A stretch of 64,000 bases of DNA from Cellulomonas sp. C5510 (GCF_019797765.1 NZ_CP081863.1:46067-110066); one strand, 5' to 3'; shown: positions 33,102 to 42,666, numbered from the stretch's first letter. The notes: a model not told the origin generated them from the letters alone. A program made the numbers and translations.

Positions 33102-33824
33102 ATGAACCCTCCTGTCGCCCTGCGTGCCGTGGTCGTCGATGACGAGAAGCCGCTCGCCGCCGTGATCGGCGGCTACCTCGAGCGCGAGGGCTTCGAGGTC
33201 ACGCTCTGCCATGACGGGACCGAGGCCGTCGCCCTGCTGCGCGAGGTTGACCCGGACGTCGTGGTCCTCGACCTCGGGCTCCCGGGCCTGGACGGTATCG
33301 AGGTGTGCAGGCAGCTGCGGACCTTCTCCGACTGCTACGTCGTCATGCTGACCGCGCGTAGCGAGGAGGTCGACACCCTCATTGGTCTGTCGGTCGGCGC
33401 CGACGACTACATGAGCAAGCCGTTCAGCCCGCGCGAGCTGGTCGCGCGGATCCGCGTTATGCTGCGCCGACCCCGGCACCCGGCACCACCCGCACCGGAC
33501 GCCGTGCCCGCCTCGGACGCGCGCGTCATCTCGATCGGGGGACTGCGGCTGAACCTCGATGCCCGCGAGGTCGACGTCGACGGCGAACGCGCCCTTCTCA
33601 CCCGCCTGGAGTTCGACGTGCTCGCGGCCCTCGCCTCACGTCCGGGCATCGTGTTCTCGCGACCTGCCCTGATCCGTGCGGTCTGGGGTGAAGGCTGGGT
33701 CGGCGACGAGCACCTGGTCGACGTCCACGTCCTGCACGTGCGCCGCAAGCTCGGGGACACCGCACAGGAACAGCGGTTCGTGCGCACCGTGCGCGGTGTC
33801 GGCTACAGGATGGGCCCCGGATGA
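33102..33824 (+). CDS. OmpR/PhoB-family response regulator
   Basis: About 240 residues. Receiver domain (VVVDDEKPLAAVIGGYLERE; phosphoacceptor D in VVVLDLGLPGLDG; K in SKPFSPREL) and a C-terminal winged helix (TRLEFDVLAALASRPGIVFS; DVHVLHVRRKLG; VRGVGYRMG). OmpR-type regulators bind direct repeats of about 11 bp, the spacing of the motif found throughout this island. The exact start (33093 or 33102) is uncertain. It overlaps the kinase gene by 4 bases. Confidence 0.92.
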   Translation: MNPPVALRAVVVDDEKPLAAVIGGYLEREGFEVTLCHDGTEAVALLREVDPDVVVLDLGLPGLDGIEVCRQLRTFSDCYVVMLTARSEEVDTLIGLSVGADDYMSKPFSPRELVARIRVMLRRPRHPAPPAPDAVPASDARVISIGGLRLNLDAREVDVDGERALLTRLEFDVLAALASRPGIVFSRPALIRAVWGEGWVGDEHLVDVHVLHVRRKLGDTAQEQRFVRTVRGVGYRMGPG

Positions 33825-34954
33825 ACACCCGCGACGCGATCGGCCCCGGCACTCTCGGCCGTCGCCTCTTGGTCTCGATCGCCCTGGTGCTCCTCGCTGC
33901 CGCGGTCACCGCCTGGATCGTGGCGACCCTCGTCGGGCCCGCGCTGTTCCACGAGCACCTGCTGCAAGCGGGCGTCCAGGACCACGAGCTCGCCGACCTG
34001 CACATCGAGGAGGCGTTCCAGTCAGCCAGCACCATCGCCCTCGCCCTGGCGATCGTGGTCGCCGGCGTGACCGCGCTGGCGGTCAGTGTGCTGCTCACCC
34101 GCCGCATCGGACGCTCCGTGGCGCAGATGTCCCGCGCCGCCGCGCAGATTGGTGCCGGACGCTTCGACGCGCGCGTCCCGCTGCCCGGGATCGGCACCGA
34201 GTTCGACACGCTGGCCGCCGCGTTCAACACCATGGCCGCGCACCTAGAGGATGACGCGCGACTGCGCGAACGGCTGATCGCCGACGTCGCGCACGAGCTG
34301 CGGACCCCGGCGGCGACCATCGCCGCGTACATCGAGGCGATCGAGGACGGGGTGCGCGTGCTCGACACCGAGACCGTCGCCGTCCTGCACGACCAGGCTC
34401 AACGGCTCAACCGCCTGGCGCGCGACCTCGCGGCGGTGACCCGCGCCGAGAGCGGCGAGCTGGACCTGCAGCTGGCCGACGTCCCGGCCTCCGACCTCCT
34501 TGACGCCGCGGCGCTGGCCGGACGCGAACGCGCCGACACCGCCGGCGTGAGCATCGAGGTGCAGGCAGCCCCCGGCGCCGGGACGGTCCGGGTCGACCGG
34601 GTCCGGCTCGCCCAGGTCCTCGACAACCTGGTCGTCAACGCGGTGCGGCACACACCAGCCGGCGGGACGATCACCTTGCGCGCCGCACCGAGCGCGCCGG
34701 ACACCGTCGAGCTGACGGTCGCCGACACCGGAGAGGGGATCCCCGCCGAACACCTGGAGCACGTCTTCGAGCGGTTCTACCGGGTGGACAGCGCGCGCGA
34801 TCGCGGCCGCGGTGGATCCGGCGTCGGTCTGGCGATCTGCCGCGCGCTGGTGCACGCCCACCACGGCTCGATCCGCGCCACATCCGACGGCACCGGCCAC
34901 GGCTCGACGTTCATCGTCCGGCTTCCCGCCGCACCCCGGAACACCACCCCCTAG
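33821..34954 (+). CDS. Sensor histidine kinase
   Basis: 377 residues. TM1 (about 15-40), a short extracytoplasmic loop, TM2 (about 65-90), HAMP (RRIGRSVAQMSRAAAQIGAG), HisKA with DVAHELRTPAATIA, and HATPase with NAVRHTPAGG (N box), DTGEGI and GSGVGLAI. The sensor loop is only about 25 residues and contains H47, E48, H49 and more His/Glu (LFHEHLLQAGVQDHELADLH), a plausible Cu site. By position it controls the copper island. Confidence 0.92.
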   Translation: MNTRDAIGPGTLGRRLLVSIALVLLAAAVTAWIVATLVGPALFHEHLLQAGVQDHELADLHIEEAFQSASTIALALAIVVAGVTALAVSVLLTRRIGRSVAQMSRAAAQIGAGRFDARVPLPGIGTEFDTLAAAFNTMAAHLEDDARLRERLIADVAHELRTPAATIAAYIEAIEDGVRVLDTETVAVLHDQAQRLNRLARDLAAVTRAESGELDLQLADVPASDLLDAAALAGRERADTAGVSIEVQAAPGAGTVRVDRVRLAQVLDNLVVNAVRHTPAGGTITLRAAPSAPDTVELTVADTGEGIPAEHLEHVFERFYRVDSARDRGRGGSGVGLAICRALVHAHHGSIRATSDGTGHGSTFIVRLPAAPRNTTP

Positions 34955-34972
34955 TGAGCAGCACCCTCGAGG

Positions 34973-34990
34973 CTTCATCGGAAATCAATG
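34973..34990 (+). promoter_or_regulatory. 11-bp direct-repeat site c (degenerate)
   Basis: CTTCATCGGAA + ATCAATG, 44 bp upstream of the glutaredoxin-like gene at 35034. The second half is the weakest of the set. Confidence 0.4.
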
Positions 34991-35033
34991 CACCCCTGAC
35001 CGCCACGCAAGAACCGCACGGCACCGTTGAGGC

Positions 35034-35348
35034 ATGCTCGAGTTCTCCGGGGCCTGCCCAGGTGCGCCCACCCCGCGTGTCACGGTGGTCCGTTCACCCG
35101 CGTGCCACCTGTGCGACGCCGCGCTGCAGACCCTCGGGCGGCTGCGCGAGGTCGTCCCCCTGGACCTCGAGGTCCTCGAGATCAATTCCGAGGAGGGTGC
35201 GCGGCTCGTCGCTCAGCACCGGCCTGCGATGAGCCCGCTCGTCCTCCTCGACGGCGCGTTCGTGAGCTCGGGCAAGCTGCGTTCTGGCCGCCTGCTGGAC
35301 CTGCTGCGCGAGCGCGGCAGCGACGTCCACCTCGCGGCGGTGCGCTGA
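35034..35348 (+). CDS. Glutaredoxin-like thiol protein
   Basis: 104 residues with CHLC active site (VVRSPACHLCDAALQTLGRL) and SPLVLLDGAFVSSGKLRSG, paralogous to the protein at 28670. Its stop overlaps the CcdA gene start (ATGA). First gene of the unit glutaredoxin, CcdA, TlpA-like, Cys-rich, DUF305. Likely passes electrons between the cytosol and the CcdA conduit, or buffers copper (inference). Confidence 0.75.
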   Translation: MLEFSGACPGAPTPRVTVVRSPACHLCDAALQTLGRLREVVPLDLEVLEINSEEGARLVAQHRPAMSPLVLLDGAFVSSGKLRSGRLLDLLRERGSDVHLAAVR

Positions 35349-36319
35349 TGGGGTCCCAGCTGCTGACCACGGGCAGCGTCCTGGCCGCGTTCTTCGCCGG
35401 CGGCGTCGCCCTGTTCGCTCCCTGCTGCATCGTGTTCCTGGCGCCCAGCTACCTCGCCGGGGCGGTGAAGAACCGTCGCTGGCGCCTGCTGCCCCTGACC
35501 TTCGTGTTCGCGGCCGGGCTGGCCACGGTGCTGCTGCCCATCACCCTCGGCGTCAGCATGGTCGCCGGGGCGATCGCCAAGTACCACGCACCCCTGTACT
35601 ACGCCGGCGGGGCCCTCATGCTCGCCCTGGCGGCCCTGGCCCTGTCGGGGCGGATGTGGTCGCTGCCGAGCGCGTTGCGCACCCCGGACACGCGCCGCGG
35701 CGACACCGGCAGCTTCTACGCGCTCGGGGTGTTCTCCGGCATCGCGTCCAGCTGCTGCGCGCCGGTCCTGGCCGGCGTGATGACGCTGTCGGCCCTGTCC
35801 GGGTCAGCGGCCGGCGGGCTGCTCCTGGGGCTCGCGTACGTCTTCGGGATGGTCTTCCCGCTGTTCGTCATGGCGTTGATCTGGGACAAGGCCCGGCTGC
35901 GCGACCGGCGCTGGCTGAGCCCCAAGCTCGTGCGTGTGCGTCTGGCCGGACGAACCCTCGTCACGAACTCGCTGAACATCGCCGTCGCGGTCGGCTTCAC
36001 CGTCATGGGAGTCGCCGTCATCCTGCTCGCCGGCAGCCCCGACATGACCCGGGGGACCGAGGCGCAGGCGGCGATCGGCCGCGGCCTGACCACGGTGTTC
36101 TCCCGGTTCGAGGACTGGAGCTCACCCATTCCCGAGCCGGTCCTCGGACTCGGACTGGTGGCACTGGCCGCGCTGTTCGTCTGGGGCACCCTGTCCGAGC
36201 GGCGACGCTCCAGGACCACGAGCTCGCCCGCGGCCGAGACCACACCCCAGGACACCCACGAGCCGCACGCCGCGGCGGAGAACAGCTGCCACGGCGACCA
36301 CGAAGGAGCCGCACGATGA
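35348..36319 (+). CDS. CcdA/DsbD-like thiol-disulfide transporter
   Basis: 323 residues, 6-8 TM helices. Paired cysteines in TM regions (ALFAPCCIVFLAPSY and GIASSCCAPVLAGVM) are the redox pair of CcdA-type proteins, which carry electrons across the membrane. Instead of single cysteines the sites are CC. The C-terminal tail is His/Glu-rich (EPHAAAENSCHGDHEG), suggesting metal contact. ATGA overlaps both neighbours, and it feeds the TlpA-like protein next door. Confidence 0.8.
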   Translation: MGSQLLTTGSVLAAFFAGGVALFAPCCIVFLAPSYLAGAVKNRRWRLLPLTFVFAAGLATVLLPITLGVSMVAGAIAKYHAPLYYAGGALMLALAALALSGRMWSLPSALRTPDTRRGDTGSFYALGVFSGIASSCCAPVLAGVMTLSALSGSAAGGLLLGLAYVFGMVFPLFVMALIWDKARLRDRRWLSPKLVRVRLAGRTLVTNSLNIAVAVGFTVMGVAVILLAGSPDMTRGTEAQAAIGRGLTTVFSRFEDWSSPIPEPVLGLGLVALAALFVWGTLSERRRSRTTSSPAAETTPQDTHEPHAAAENSCHGDHEGAAR

Positions 36320-36942
36320 CGTCCGCCAAGGTTGCCCGGGAACGACGGGCCGTCGCACTCGCGCAGGTCCGCGAGGACCAGCGCCGGCACGACCGGCGCC
36401 GCAAGCTCGTCATGACCGGCGCGTCGGCGCTGATCGTCGTCCTGATGGTCGCGGTGGTGACCGCAGCCCTGCTCAGCGCCCGCGAGACGACCTCCAGCGA
36501 CCTCGGGCCGGCACCGGACTTCACGCTGCAGGCCAGCGACGGATCGAGCGTCACCCTCTCGGACTTCCGCGGTTCGCCGGTCGTCCTGTACTTCAACGAG
36601 GGCGCCGGCTGCGGGTCCTGCCTGCAGCAGATGGGCGAGATCGAGAAGGACCCCGCCTTCGCGGAGGCCGGCATCACCGTGCTGCCCATCGTGATGAACA
36701 CCGCCGAGCAGATCAGCGCTGACATGGACACCTACGGCGTCACCACCCCGTTCCTGCTGGACGACGGCACCGTCTCCGAGGAGTACGGGACGCTCGGCAC
36801 CGGCATGCACGAGGGGCTGCCCGGACACAGCTTCGTCCTGGTCGACGCCGACGGCGAACGCGCGTGGTCCGGCAACTACCCGTCCATGTGGCTCGCGCCC
36901 CAGGACCTGCTCAAGGAAGTCCAGGCCCGGCTGCCTGACTGA
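36316..36942 (+). CDS. Membrane-anchored TlpA/AhpC-type redoxin
   Basis: 208 residues. One TM anchor (about 33-53), then a peroxiredoxin/TlpA-like thioredoxin domain (PAPDFTLQASDGSSVTLSDF; FNEGAGCGSCLQQMGEIEKD with CGSC active site; GLPGHSFVLVDADG with the cis-Pro loop). Exported face. It would receive electrons from the adjacent CcdA-like protein and reduce extracytoplasmic disulfides damaged by copper. Confidence 0.8.
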   Translation: MTSAKVARERRAVALAQVREDQRRHDRRRKLVMTGASALIVVLMVAVVTAALLSARETTSSDLGPAPDFTLQASDGSSVTLSDFRGSPVVLYFNEGAGCGSCLQQMGEIEKDPAFAEAGITVLPIVMNTAEQISADMDTYGVTTPFLLDDGTVSEEYGTLGTGMHEGLPGHSFVLVDADGERAWSGNYPSMWLAPQDLLKEVQARLPD

Positions 36943-36967
36943 CCACCCACCGACCACAGGAGACCCC

Positions 36968-37105
36968 ATGAGCGACAGCTGCTGCCAGTCCAGCACCGCC
37001 GAGACGACCGCCCCGGCCCACGAGTGCTGCGGCGGGACCCGCTGCAGCGGCGCCACCGCCGACGAGCACACCACGACCGACAGCACGACCACGCCCGTCG
37101 CCTGA
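36968..37105 (+). CDS. Cys-rich small protein, 45 aa
   Basis: ATG after CACAGGAGACCCC. The peptide has CC at residues 5-6, CC at 20-21, C at 26, plus H18 and H34, with a Thr/Ser-rich acidic tail (MSDSCCQSSTAETT...ECCGGTRC). No signal peptide, so it should stay cytosolic. Composition and context suggest a small metal-binding (metallothionein-like) peptide. I recognise no family. It lies between the redoxin and DUF305 genes of the same unit. Confidence 0.6.
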   Translation: MSDSCCQSSTAETTAPAHECCGGTRCSGATADEHTTTDSTTTPVA

Positions 37106-37150
37106 CCCCCGGCACGCGACGAGCCCTCAGCCGACCGAGGAGCACCCCTC

Positions 37151-37768
37151 ATGTCCCCGAAGATCCCCCGAGCCGTCGCCGCCGTGGCAGCGACCCTCAC
37201 ACTCGGGCTCCTGCTCAGCGCCTGCTCGACCGGCGAGCAGACCTCGACCGACCAGCAGAGCCCCTCCGGCGCGACCAGCACGGCGGCAACGTCCGTCGAG
37301 CACAACGACGCCGACGTGGAGTTCGCCCAGATGATGATCCTGCACCACCAGGGCGCACTCGACATGGCCGTGCTCGCCGAGGGCCGCGCCCAGAGCGAGC
37401 CCGTGCAGGAACTCGCCGCGCGGATCCAGTTCGCCCAGCAGCCCGAGATCGACCTCATGACCTCCTGGCTGCAGACCTGGGGCGAGCAGCCGGCCGAGGC
37501 CGACGACTCCATGGGTGGCATGGACCACTCCGGTGAGCACACCGGCATGGCCGACGACGGCCAGATGCAGCAGCTCCAAGACGCCGGCGCCGACTTCGAC
37601 CGGATGTTCCTGGAGATGATGATCGACCACCACACCGGCGCGATCACCATGTCCGAGGACTACCGCAACCGCGGGCAGAACGAGGACGCACTCGAGCTCG
37701 CCGACACGATCATCGCCGACCAGACCACCGAGATCGCCGAGATGAAGGCACTGCTCGCGGACATGTGA
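37151..37768 (+). CDS. DUF305 lipoprotein
   Basis: 205 residues. Signal peptide with lipobox LLSAC (C25), a Ser/Thr linker, then two DUF305 repeats carrying MMILHHQGALDMA and MMIDHHTGAITM, with a Met/His-rich bridge (DDSMGGMDHSGEHTGMADDG). Ferritin-like four-helix fold; His/Met content and context suggest copper binding at the outer face of the membrane. Lipidation would need Lgt, a homologue of which is in the island. Confidence 0.88.
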   Translation: MSPKIPRAVAAVAATLTLGLLLSACSTGEQTSTDQQSPSGATSTAATSVEHNDADVEFAQMMILHHQGALDMAVLAEGRAQSEPVQELAARIQFAQQPEIDLMTSWLQTWGEQPAEADDSMGGMDHSGEHTGMADDGQMQQLQDAGADFDRMFLEMMIDHHTGAITMSEDYRNRGQNEDALELADTIIADQTTEIAEMKALLADM

Positions 37769-37782
37769 GCCGCCCCGCGATC

Positions 37783-37820
37783 GCGGCGCCACCGGTGCAC
37801 CCCCGTGCCGGTGGCGCCGC
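37783..37820 (+). terminator. Hairpin after DUF305 gene
   Basis: GCGGCGCCACCGG pairs with CCGGTGGCGCCGC (13 bp, perfect), 15 nt after the stop. Confidence 0.7.
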
Positions 37821-37841
37821 TGTCTGCGTCCGGGCCAGATC

Positions 37842-37860
37842 CTTGATCGAGCCTTGACCG
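37842..37860 (+). promoter_or_regulatory. 11-bp direct-repeat site d
   Basis: CTTGATCGAGC + CTTGACCG, 83 bp upstream of the DUF2933-like gene at 37943. Confidence 0.55.
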
Positions 37861-37942
37861 CACCCGCGGCCTGACCTTCACCCCGGGTGATCACGATGGG
37901 GAACGACCCAGTCCCGCACCAGCGAGCGAATCGGAGCACGAC

Positions 37943-38227
37943 GTGATCAAGCACCACCTCAAGCACATGGCGATCGGGGCGGCCCTCGTCCTGGCGCTGC
38001 TCCTGGCCTTCGGAGTGGACCTGTCCCGGGCACTGCCCTACGCGCTGCTGCTCGCGTGCCCGCTGGGCATGGTGGCGATGATGTTCTTCATGGGCCGCGG
38101 CAACGGGCACGTCCACGGCCCGCACGACGGACCCACCAGCCACGACCACGACCACGACCACGACCACGAAACCACGCCGCCCGCCGGCGGTGGGCTGACC
38201 CGCGAGGACCACGAGCGGATCCCCTGA
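37943..38227 (+). CDS. DUF2933-like His-rich membrane protein
   Basis: 94 residues. Two TM helices (AIGAALVLALLLAFGVD; LPYALLLACPLGMVAMMFFM) and a cytosolic or exported His/Asp tail (THDHDHDHDHE-type run, GHVHGPHDG). Matches small DUF2933 proteins that accompany copper ATPases. GTG after GGAGCACGAC. Single gene between a direct-repeat site and a bidirectional terminator. Confidence 0.75.
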   Translation: MIKHHLKHMAIGAALVLALLLAFGVDLSRALPYALLLACPLGMVAMMFFMGRGNGHVHGPHDGPTSHDHDHDHDHETTPPAGGGLTREDHERIP

Positions 38228-38249
38228 AGGACGCCCAGCCGACAGGGAA

Positions 38250-38282
38250 AACGGCGCCGCGCCACGGTCGCGCGGCGCCGTT
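38250..38282. terminator. Bidirectional hairpin
   Basis: AACGGCGCCGCGC pairs with GCGCGGCGCCGTT (13 bp, perfect), with TT/AA flanks, between convergent genes. Confidence 0.75.
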
Positions 38283-38332
38283 CGTCCTGCTCGGCACCTG
38301 AGTGACGCGTCCGGCAGTATCCCCGGCTGCGC

Positions 38333-39667
38333 TCAGCCGACGTACTCCCAGTGCCACGGCTCCGGCTTCGAGCCCGAGGCGCGCGCCCAGCTCGGCAAGG
38401 TCCACCCGTACTCGCCGGCGTGCTCGAGCAACCACTCGTGCTCGCTCGTCCCGAACGACGACGCCCCGCCCCCGAAGTCGACCGCGACCCCGGTCCCGTG
38501 GTTCGAGGTCCCGGGCGTGGCGCACAGACTGCCCTTGTTCCGCCGGCAGGCGACCTGCGCCGCGTAGGACCGGTAGGAGTCGGTCACCACCAAGCTGGTC
38601 GAGAACACCCGCTCGAACGCCGTGTTCAGCTCCTCGAGCGCGTCTGTGGCATCGCAACGCTGCTGATGGCCGGGCGCGAAGTCCAGCTCACACAAGGCGC
38701 TCAGCGGGATCTCGCCGTTGGCGTACTGGTCGAGCGAGGTCCGCTGCGCCTGCTTGCGCGCTGCCGCCTCCTGCTCAGCCACCCGCGCGGCAGCGGCCGC
38801 TACCGCGGCCTCCTGCGCCTGCGCGGTCACGACCTGGAGCTCGGCCGTCAACGCCGCGACCCGGTCGGTCCGAGCCAGGAGCAGCGACACGGCTGCGTCC
38901 ACGCTCGCCCCGGATCCACCATCGGAGCGGACAGGCGCGGCCACCACGGCGTCGGAGGCCTCCGGCAGGGACTGCGACAGGGCGGTCGCCGTTGTGGTGG
39001 GCGCGGGTTCTGCCTGCTCACCGGGCGTCGAGATCACTGCATCCAGGGGCCGCACCGGGGAGGGGGCCACAGGTGGCTGAAGCGCCAGGACCGCGGGTTG
39101 GGCCGCCTGAGTCACCGTGATAGCGGCCCGCAGGTCGCCGATCGCCTCGTCGAGCTGCCACGTCGCCTCGGCGGGGACCGAGGCCGCAACGGCCGCCGTC
39201 TTGACGGCCTGCGCCGCGCGCAGCGTGCCGCTGGCCTCGATCACCGCCGCCTGCCGATCCTCTACGACGCGGGCCGGGGGGAAACCCGGCCCGCCCGGCG
39301 CCGAGGCCGCCGGTGTGGGCATGGGCTCGATCGTCCCGGCCACGCCCTGTTGCACCCCACCCAGGGAGGCGGTGGCGAACCCGGCCACGCCGAGCGCGAC
39401 GGCGGCGGCGACAGCGGCCTTGGCCGCTCCGCGTCGGCGCCGGGCGCGCTCCTGCTCGCGGCGGGCGGAACGCGATACGACGTCCCGCGGTCGGCGGACC
39501 CCTGCCGCGGGCGCTCCAGGAGCTGACGACTCCGCCTTCAGTGCGTCGTCGGCAGCATCGCTCGGCAGAGCGTGTCGCCCTCGAGCTGGTGGGCGGTCCG
39601 CAGCCTGTGGACGCGTGTCCGGATCGACCTCCGCGGCCGACTGCGGAGCTGCGCGGTGACGCGCCAT
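38333..39667 (-). CDS. M15-type D,D-carboxypeptidase (VanY-like), exported
   Basis: 444 residues. A basic cytosolic N-terminus, a TM/signal at about 80-105, a helical Ala-rich region with Pro/Thr linker, then a C-terminal VanY domain: SYRSYAAQVACRRNKG, TSNHGTGVAVDFGG (HxxxxxxD zinc ligands) and PEPWHWEYVG (final HWE). The domain architecture resembles the M23 protein at 29001: helical stalk plus hydrolase. A direct-repeat site lies 106 bp upstream, putting another wall enzyme under the copper-responsive system. Confidence 0.82.
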   Translation of the reverse strand: MARHRAAPQSAAEVDPDTRPQAADRPPARGRHALPSDAADDALKAESSAPGAPAAGVRRPRDVVSRSARREQERARRRRGAAKAAVAAAVALGVAGFATASLGGVQQGVAGTIEPMPTPAASAPGGPGFPPARVVEDRQAAVIEASGTLRAAQAVKTAAVAASVPAEATWQLDEAIGDLRAAITVTQAAQPAVLALQPPVAPSPVRPLDAVISTPGEQAEPAPTTTATALSQSLPEASDAVVAAPVRSDGGSGASVDAAVSLLLARTDRVAALTAELQVVTAQAQEAAVAAAAARVAEQEAAARKQAQRTSLDQYANGEIPLSALCELDFAPGHQQRCDATDALEELNTAFERVFSTSLVVTDSYRSYAAQVACRRNKGSLCATPGTSNHGTGVAVDFGGGASSFGTSEHEWLLEHAGEYGWTLPSWARASGSKPEPWHWEYVG

Positions 39668-39772
39668 GCCGGCGTGCCGAGCCGTCACCGGGTGGACCTG
39701 CAGGGCGCCGCATCGGGGGGAACTCGCACCGCACCAGCGTCGAAGAGAACTGCCCAAGCCTCGGTTGGCTCT

Positions 39773-39791
39773 CGGTGAAGATTCGATCAGG
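39773..39791 (-). promoter_or_regulatory. 11-bp direct-repeat site e
   Basis: Minus strand CCTGATCGAAT + CTTCACCG, oriented toward the M15 peptidase gene. Confidence 0.5.
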
Positions 39792-39872
39792 GGCACCGGG
39801 AGGGCGAGCTCTTGACCCAACCTCAACCCGGGGCTCACCGAATCGCAGGGAGCATCGATCTAGTGTCGACTC

Positions 39873-39889
39873 ATACCCCCAGGGGGTAT
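39873..39889. promoter_or_regulatory. CsoR operator of copA
   Basis: ATACCCCC-A-GGGGGTAT, perfect 8-bp arms, the typical G/C-tract palindrome of CsoR repressors. It covers an ATG at 39888, which argues that translation starts further downstream. A CsoR gene is at 48175. Confidence 0.85.
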
Positions 39890-39947
39890 GGCCGATGCCG
39901 GCGGAATGAGCGGCCGGCCGCTACGGGATCTTCCAAGGGGTCAAGCC

Positions 39948-42653
39948 ATGGTCGCGTTGATCGTGATTTTCACAGCCGCCGTTCTGACAGCAGGACTGGG
40001 GTGGTACTTCTTCGGGCCGCGCACCAGCAGCCGCGCCGAGCTCCGCGACGGAAGACAGGTCGCCACCATCGTCGTCAAGGGCGGCTACTCACCGGACGTC
40101 ATCGAGGTCGTCCGCGGAACGCCCGTGCGGTTGCGCTTCGACCGCCAGGAGACCGGCGACTGCTCCTCGCGCCTGGTCCTGCCCGAGTTCAAAGTGAACG
40201 CCGCCCTCGCGGCGCACCGTGTCACCGAGATCGACTTCATACCGACCCAGTCCGGTGAGTTCGGCTTCGCCTGCGGGATGAACATGCTGCACGGCACGCT
40301 GCGGGTGGTCGACGACCCGACGGACCCCGAGAGCACCCTCGTCGAGCCCGACCACCGCACGGGCCGCAGTTCGGAGCCCGAACACGACCCCCTGGTCCAG
40401 GGCGCCATCGACACCGAAGCCCGGGAACGCGCCGCGGAGGTCAAGGACTTGCGCAACCGCGTGCTCGCCGGGACGGCATTGACCACCCCCGTCCTGCTCG
40501 CGGTCATGGCGACCACGCTCCTCGGGGCTACCTGGGTGCCGCCGGTCTTGCTCGACCCGCTCGTGCAGCTCCTGCTGATCGCGCCGGTCATGGTGTACAC
40601 CGGGGCGCCGATCCACCGCACCGGATGGCTCGCGTTGCGCCACCGCGCGGCCGACATGAACTCCCTGATCACCCTGGGCACCATCGCGGCGTTCGGGTTC
40701 AGCCTGATCGCGACCTTCACCCCGGGTCTGCTACCCGCGGAGTCCCGGGAGGTCTACTACGAGGCGGTGGGCGTGATCATCACGCTCATCCTGCTCGGGC
40801 GGCTCCTGGAGACACGCGCGAAGGCGGGCACCGGCGAGGCGATCCGGGCACTGATCGGGCTCCAGCCGCGCACCGCGCGCGTCGAGCGCGGCGGGACGCA
40901 GATCGACGTCGAGATCGAAGACGTGCAGCGCGGCGACGTGGTGATCATCCGCCCCGGCGAGAAGCTGCCCGTCGACGGCGAGGTGCTCGAGGGAGCCTCA
41001 GCCGTCGACGAGTCCATGGTCACCGGCGAGCCGATGCCCGTGGCCAAGTCGGTGGGCGACACGGTCATCGGCGCGACGATCAACCAGACCGGTTCCCTGC
41101 GCTACGTCGCGACCCGGGTCGGGGCCGAGACGATGCTCGCCCAGATCATCCGCCTGGTCCGTGAGGCACAGGGCTCGAAGGCACCCATCCAGCGCCTGGT
41201 GGACAAGGTCTCGAGCTACTTCGTGCCCGCGGTCATGGCGGCAGCCGTGTGGACGTTCGTCGCCTGGTACCTCGTGGGGCCACCGCCGTCCGTGGTCTAC
41301 GCCCTCGTCGCGGCGGTGTCCGTCTTGATCATCGCCTGCCCGTGCGCCCTCGGGCTCGCGACACCACTGTCGATCACGGTCGGCACGGGCAAGGGCGCCA
41401 CGAACGGCATCCTCATCCGCTCCGCCGAGGCCCTCGAGACCGCGCACAAGCTGGACACGATCGTCCTGGACAAGACCGGCACCATCACCAACGGCGCGCC
41501 CGTGCTGACCGACGTCCTGCCCACTCCCGACTTCCAGGCCGACGAGCTCCTGGCACGTGTGGCCTCCGCAGAACAGGCTTCCGAGCACCCCCTGGCGTCC
41601 GCGATCGTTGCGGCAGCTCTCGAGCGTGGACTGCGCCTGAGCCGCCCGCAGCAGTTCGACTCCGTCACCGGACAGGGCATCATCGCCGTGCTCGACGGCT
41701 CCCAGGTCCTGGTGGGCAACGAGCGTCTGCTTAGCGGACACGGGGTGGCCGCGGGTGCGCTGCTTCGCGAAGCCGGCCGGCTCGCCGCGGAAGGCAAGAC
41801 GGCGATGCTCGTCGCGATCAACCGGATGCCCGCCGGGGTCATCGCCGTCGCGGACACGGTCAAGGACACCTCCGCCCAGGCGGTCGCAGCCTTGACCGCC
41901 CGCGGCATCGACGTGGTGATGATGACCGGCGACAACCGCGTCACGGCGGGTGCCATCGCCCGCCAGGTCGGCATCGCACGTGTCGTCGCGGAGGTTCTGC
42001 CGGAGCACAAGGCCAGCGAGGTGCGACGCCTCCAGGCCGAGGGGCGAGTGGTCGGCATGGTCGGCGACGGGATCAACGACGCGCCCGCGCTCGCCCAGGC
42101 CGACGTCGGATCCGCGATCGGCACCGGCACCGACGTGGCGATCGAGTCCTCCGACATCACCCTGATCTCCGGATCGCTGACGGGACTCGTCACGGCGATC
42201 GACCTGTCGCGCGCGACGATGCGAAACATTCGCCAGAACCTGGTGTTCGCGTTCGGGTACAACGCCATCGGCATCCCGATCGCCGCCGGCGTGCTCTACC
42301 CCGCGTTCGGACTGCTCCTGAGCCCCATGCTCGCAGCGCTCGCGATGGCGCTGTCGTCGCTGTCCGTCGTCGCGAACGCCAACCGCCTGCGCCGGTTCAC
42401 CCCGCGCGCCCTGGCCGTCAGCACCACCAGCACACCGCACGCCGAACCAGCCGTCCACGTGACGGCCGAACACGAAGGGCACACCACCATGACCCCCAGC
42501 TCCCAGGCACCCGTGGTCGACCCGGTGTGCGGCATGACCGTCGATCCTGCGGAAGCGGCGGCCACCCGGCAGTGGCGGCAGCAGACGTTCTCCTTCTGCT
42601 CGACGCAGTGCGCAACCACCTTCGACGGCGAGCCTGCCGCCTACGCATCCTGA
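39948..42653 (+). CDS. copA: Cupredoxin-CopA-YHS fusion copper ATPase
   Basis: 901 residues from the chosen start. An N-terminal anchor helix ([20 protein letters not shown]) and a cupredoxin-like domain (about 35-125; [20 protein letters not shown] and [10 protein letters not shown] with Cys/Met/His ligands) precede a full P1B-1 Cu+-ATPase: [34 protein letters not shown]. The C-terminal 45 residues form a YHS domain ([16 protein letters not shown]). The usual HMA domain is replaced by cupredoxin. AAGGGG precedes the ATG at 39948; earlier ATGs at 39888 and 39906 lie in or next to the CsoR site. Confidence 0.92.
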   Translation: MVALIVIFTAAVLTAGLGWYFFGPRTSSRAELRDGRQVATIVVKGGYSPDVIEVVRGTPVRLRFDRQETGDCSSRLVLPEFKVNAALAAHRVTEIDFIPTQSGEFGFACGMNMLHGTLRVVDDPTDPESTLVEPDHRTGRSSEPEHDPLVQGAIDTEARERAAEVKDLRNRVLAGTALTTPVLLAVMATTLLGATWVPPVLLDPLVQLLLIAPVMVYTGAPIHRTGWLALRHRAADMNSLITLGTIAAFGFSLIATFTPGLLPAESREVYYEAVGVIITLILLGRLLETRAKAGTGEAIRALIGLQPRTARVERGGTQIDVEIEDVQRGDVVIIRPGEKLPVDGEVLEGASAVDESMVTGEPMPVAKSVGDTVIGATINQTGSLRYVATRVGAETMLAQIIRLVREAQGSKAPIQRLVDKVSSYFVPAVMAAAVWTFVAWYLVGPPPSVVYALVAAVSVLIIACPCALGLATPLSITVGTGKGATNGILIRSAEALETAHKLDTIVLDKTGTITNGAPVLTDVLPTPDFQADELLARVASAEQASEHPLASAIVAAALERGLRLSRPQQFDSVTGQGIIAVLDGSQVLVGNERLLSGHGVAAGALLREAGRLAAEGKTAMLVAINRMPAGVIAVADTVKDTSAQAVAALTARGIDVVMMTGDNRVTAGAIARQVGIARVVAEVLPEHKASEVRRLQAEGRVVGMVGDGINDAPALAQADVGSAIGTGTDVAIESSDITLISGSLTGLVTAIDLSRATMRNIRQNLVFAFGYNAIGIPIAAGVLYPAFGLLLSPMLAALAMALSSLSVVANANRLRRFTPRALAVSTTSTPHAEPAVHVTAEHEGHTTMTPSSQAPVVDPVCGMTVDPAEAAATRQWRQQTFSFCSTQCATTFDGEPAAYAS

Positions 42654-42666
42654 CCAGCCGCGCCAC

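Noticed and set aside
35716..37650. 644-codon minus-strand ORF opposite the CcdA-DUF305 operon
   Set aside because: Antisense shadow with no recognisable domain; the plus strand has five overlapping or closely spaced genes.
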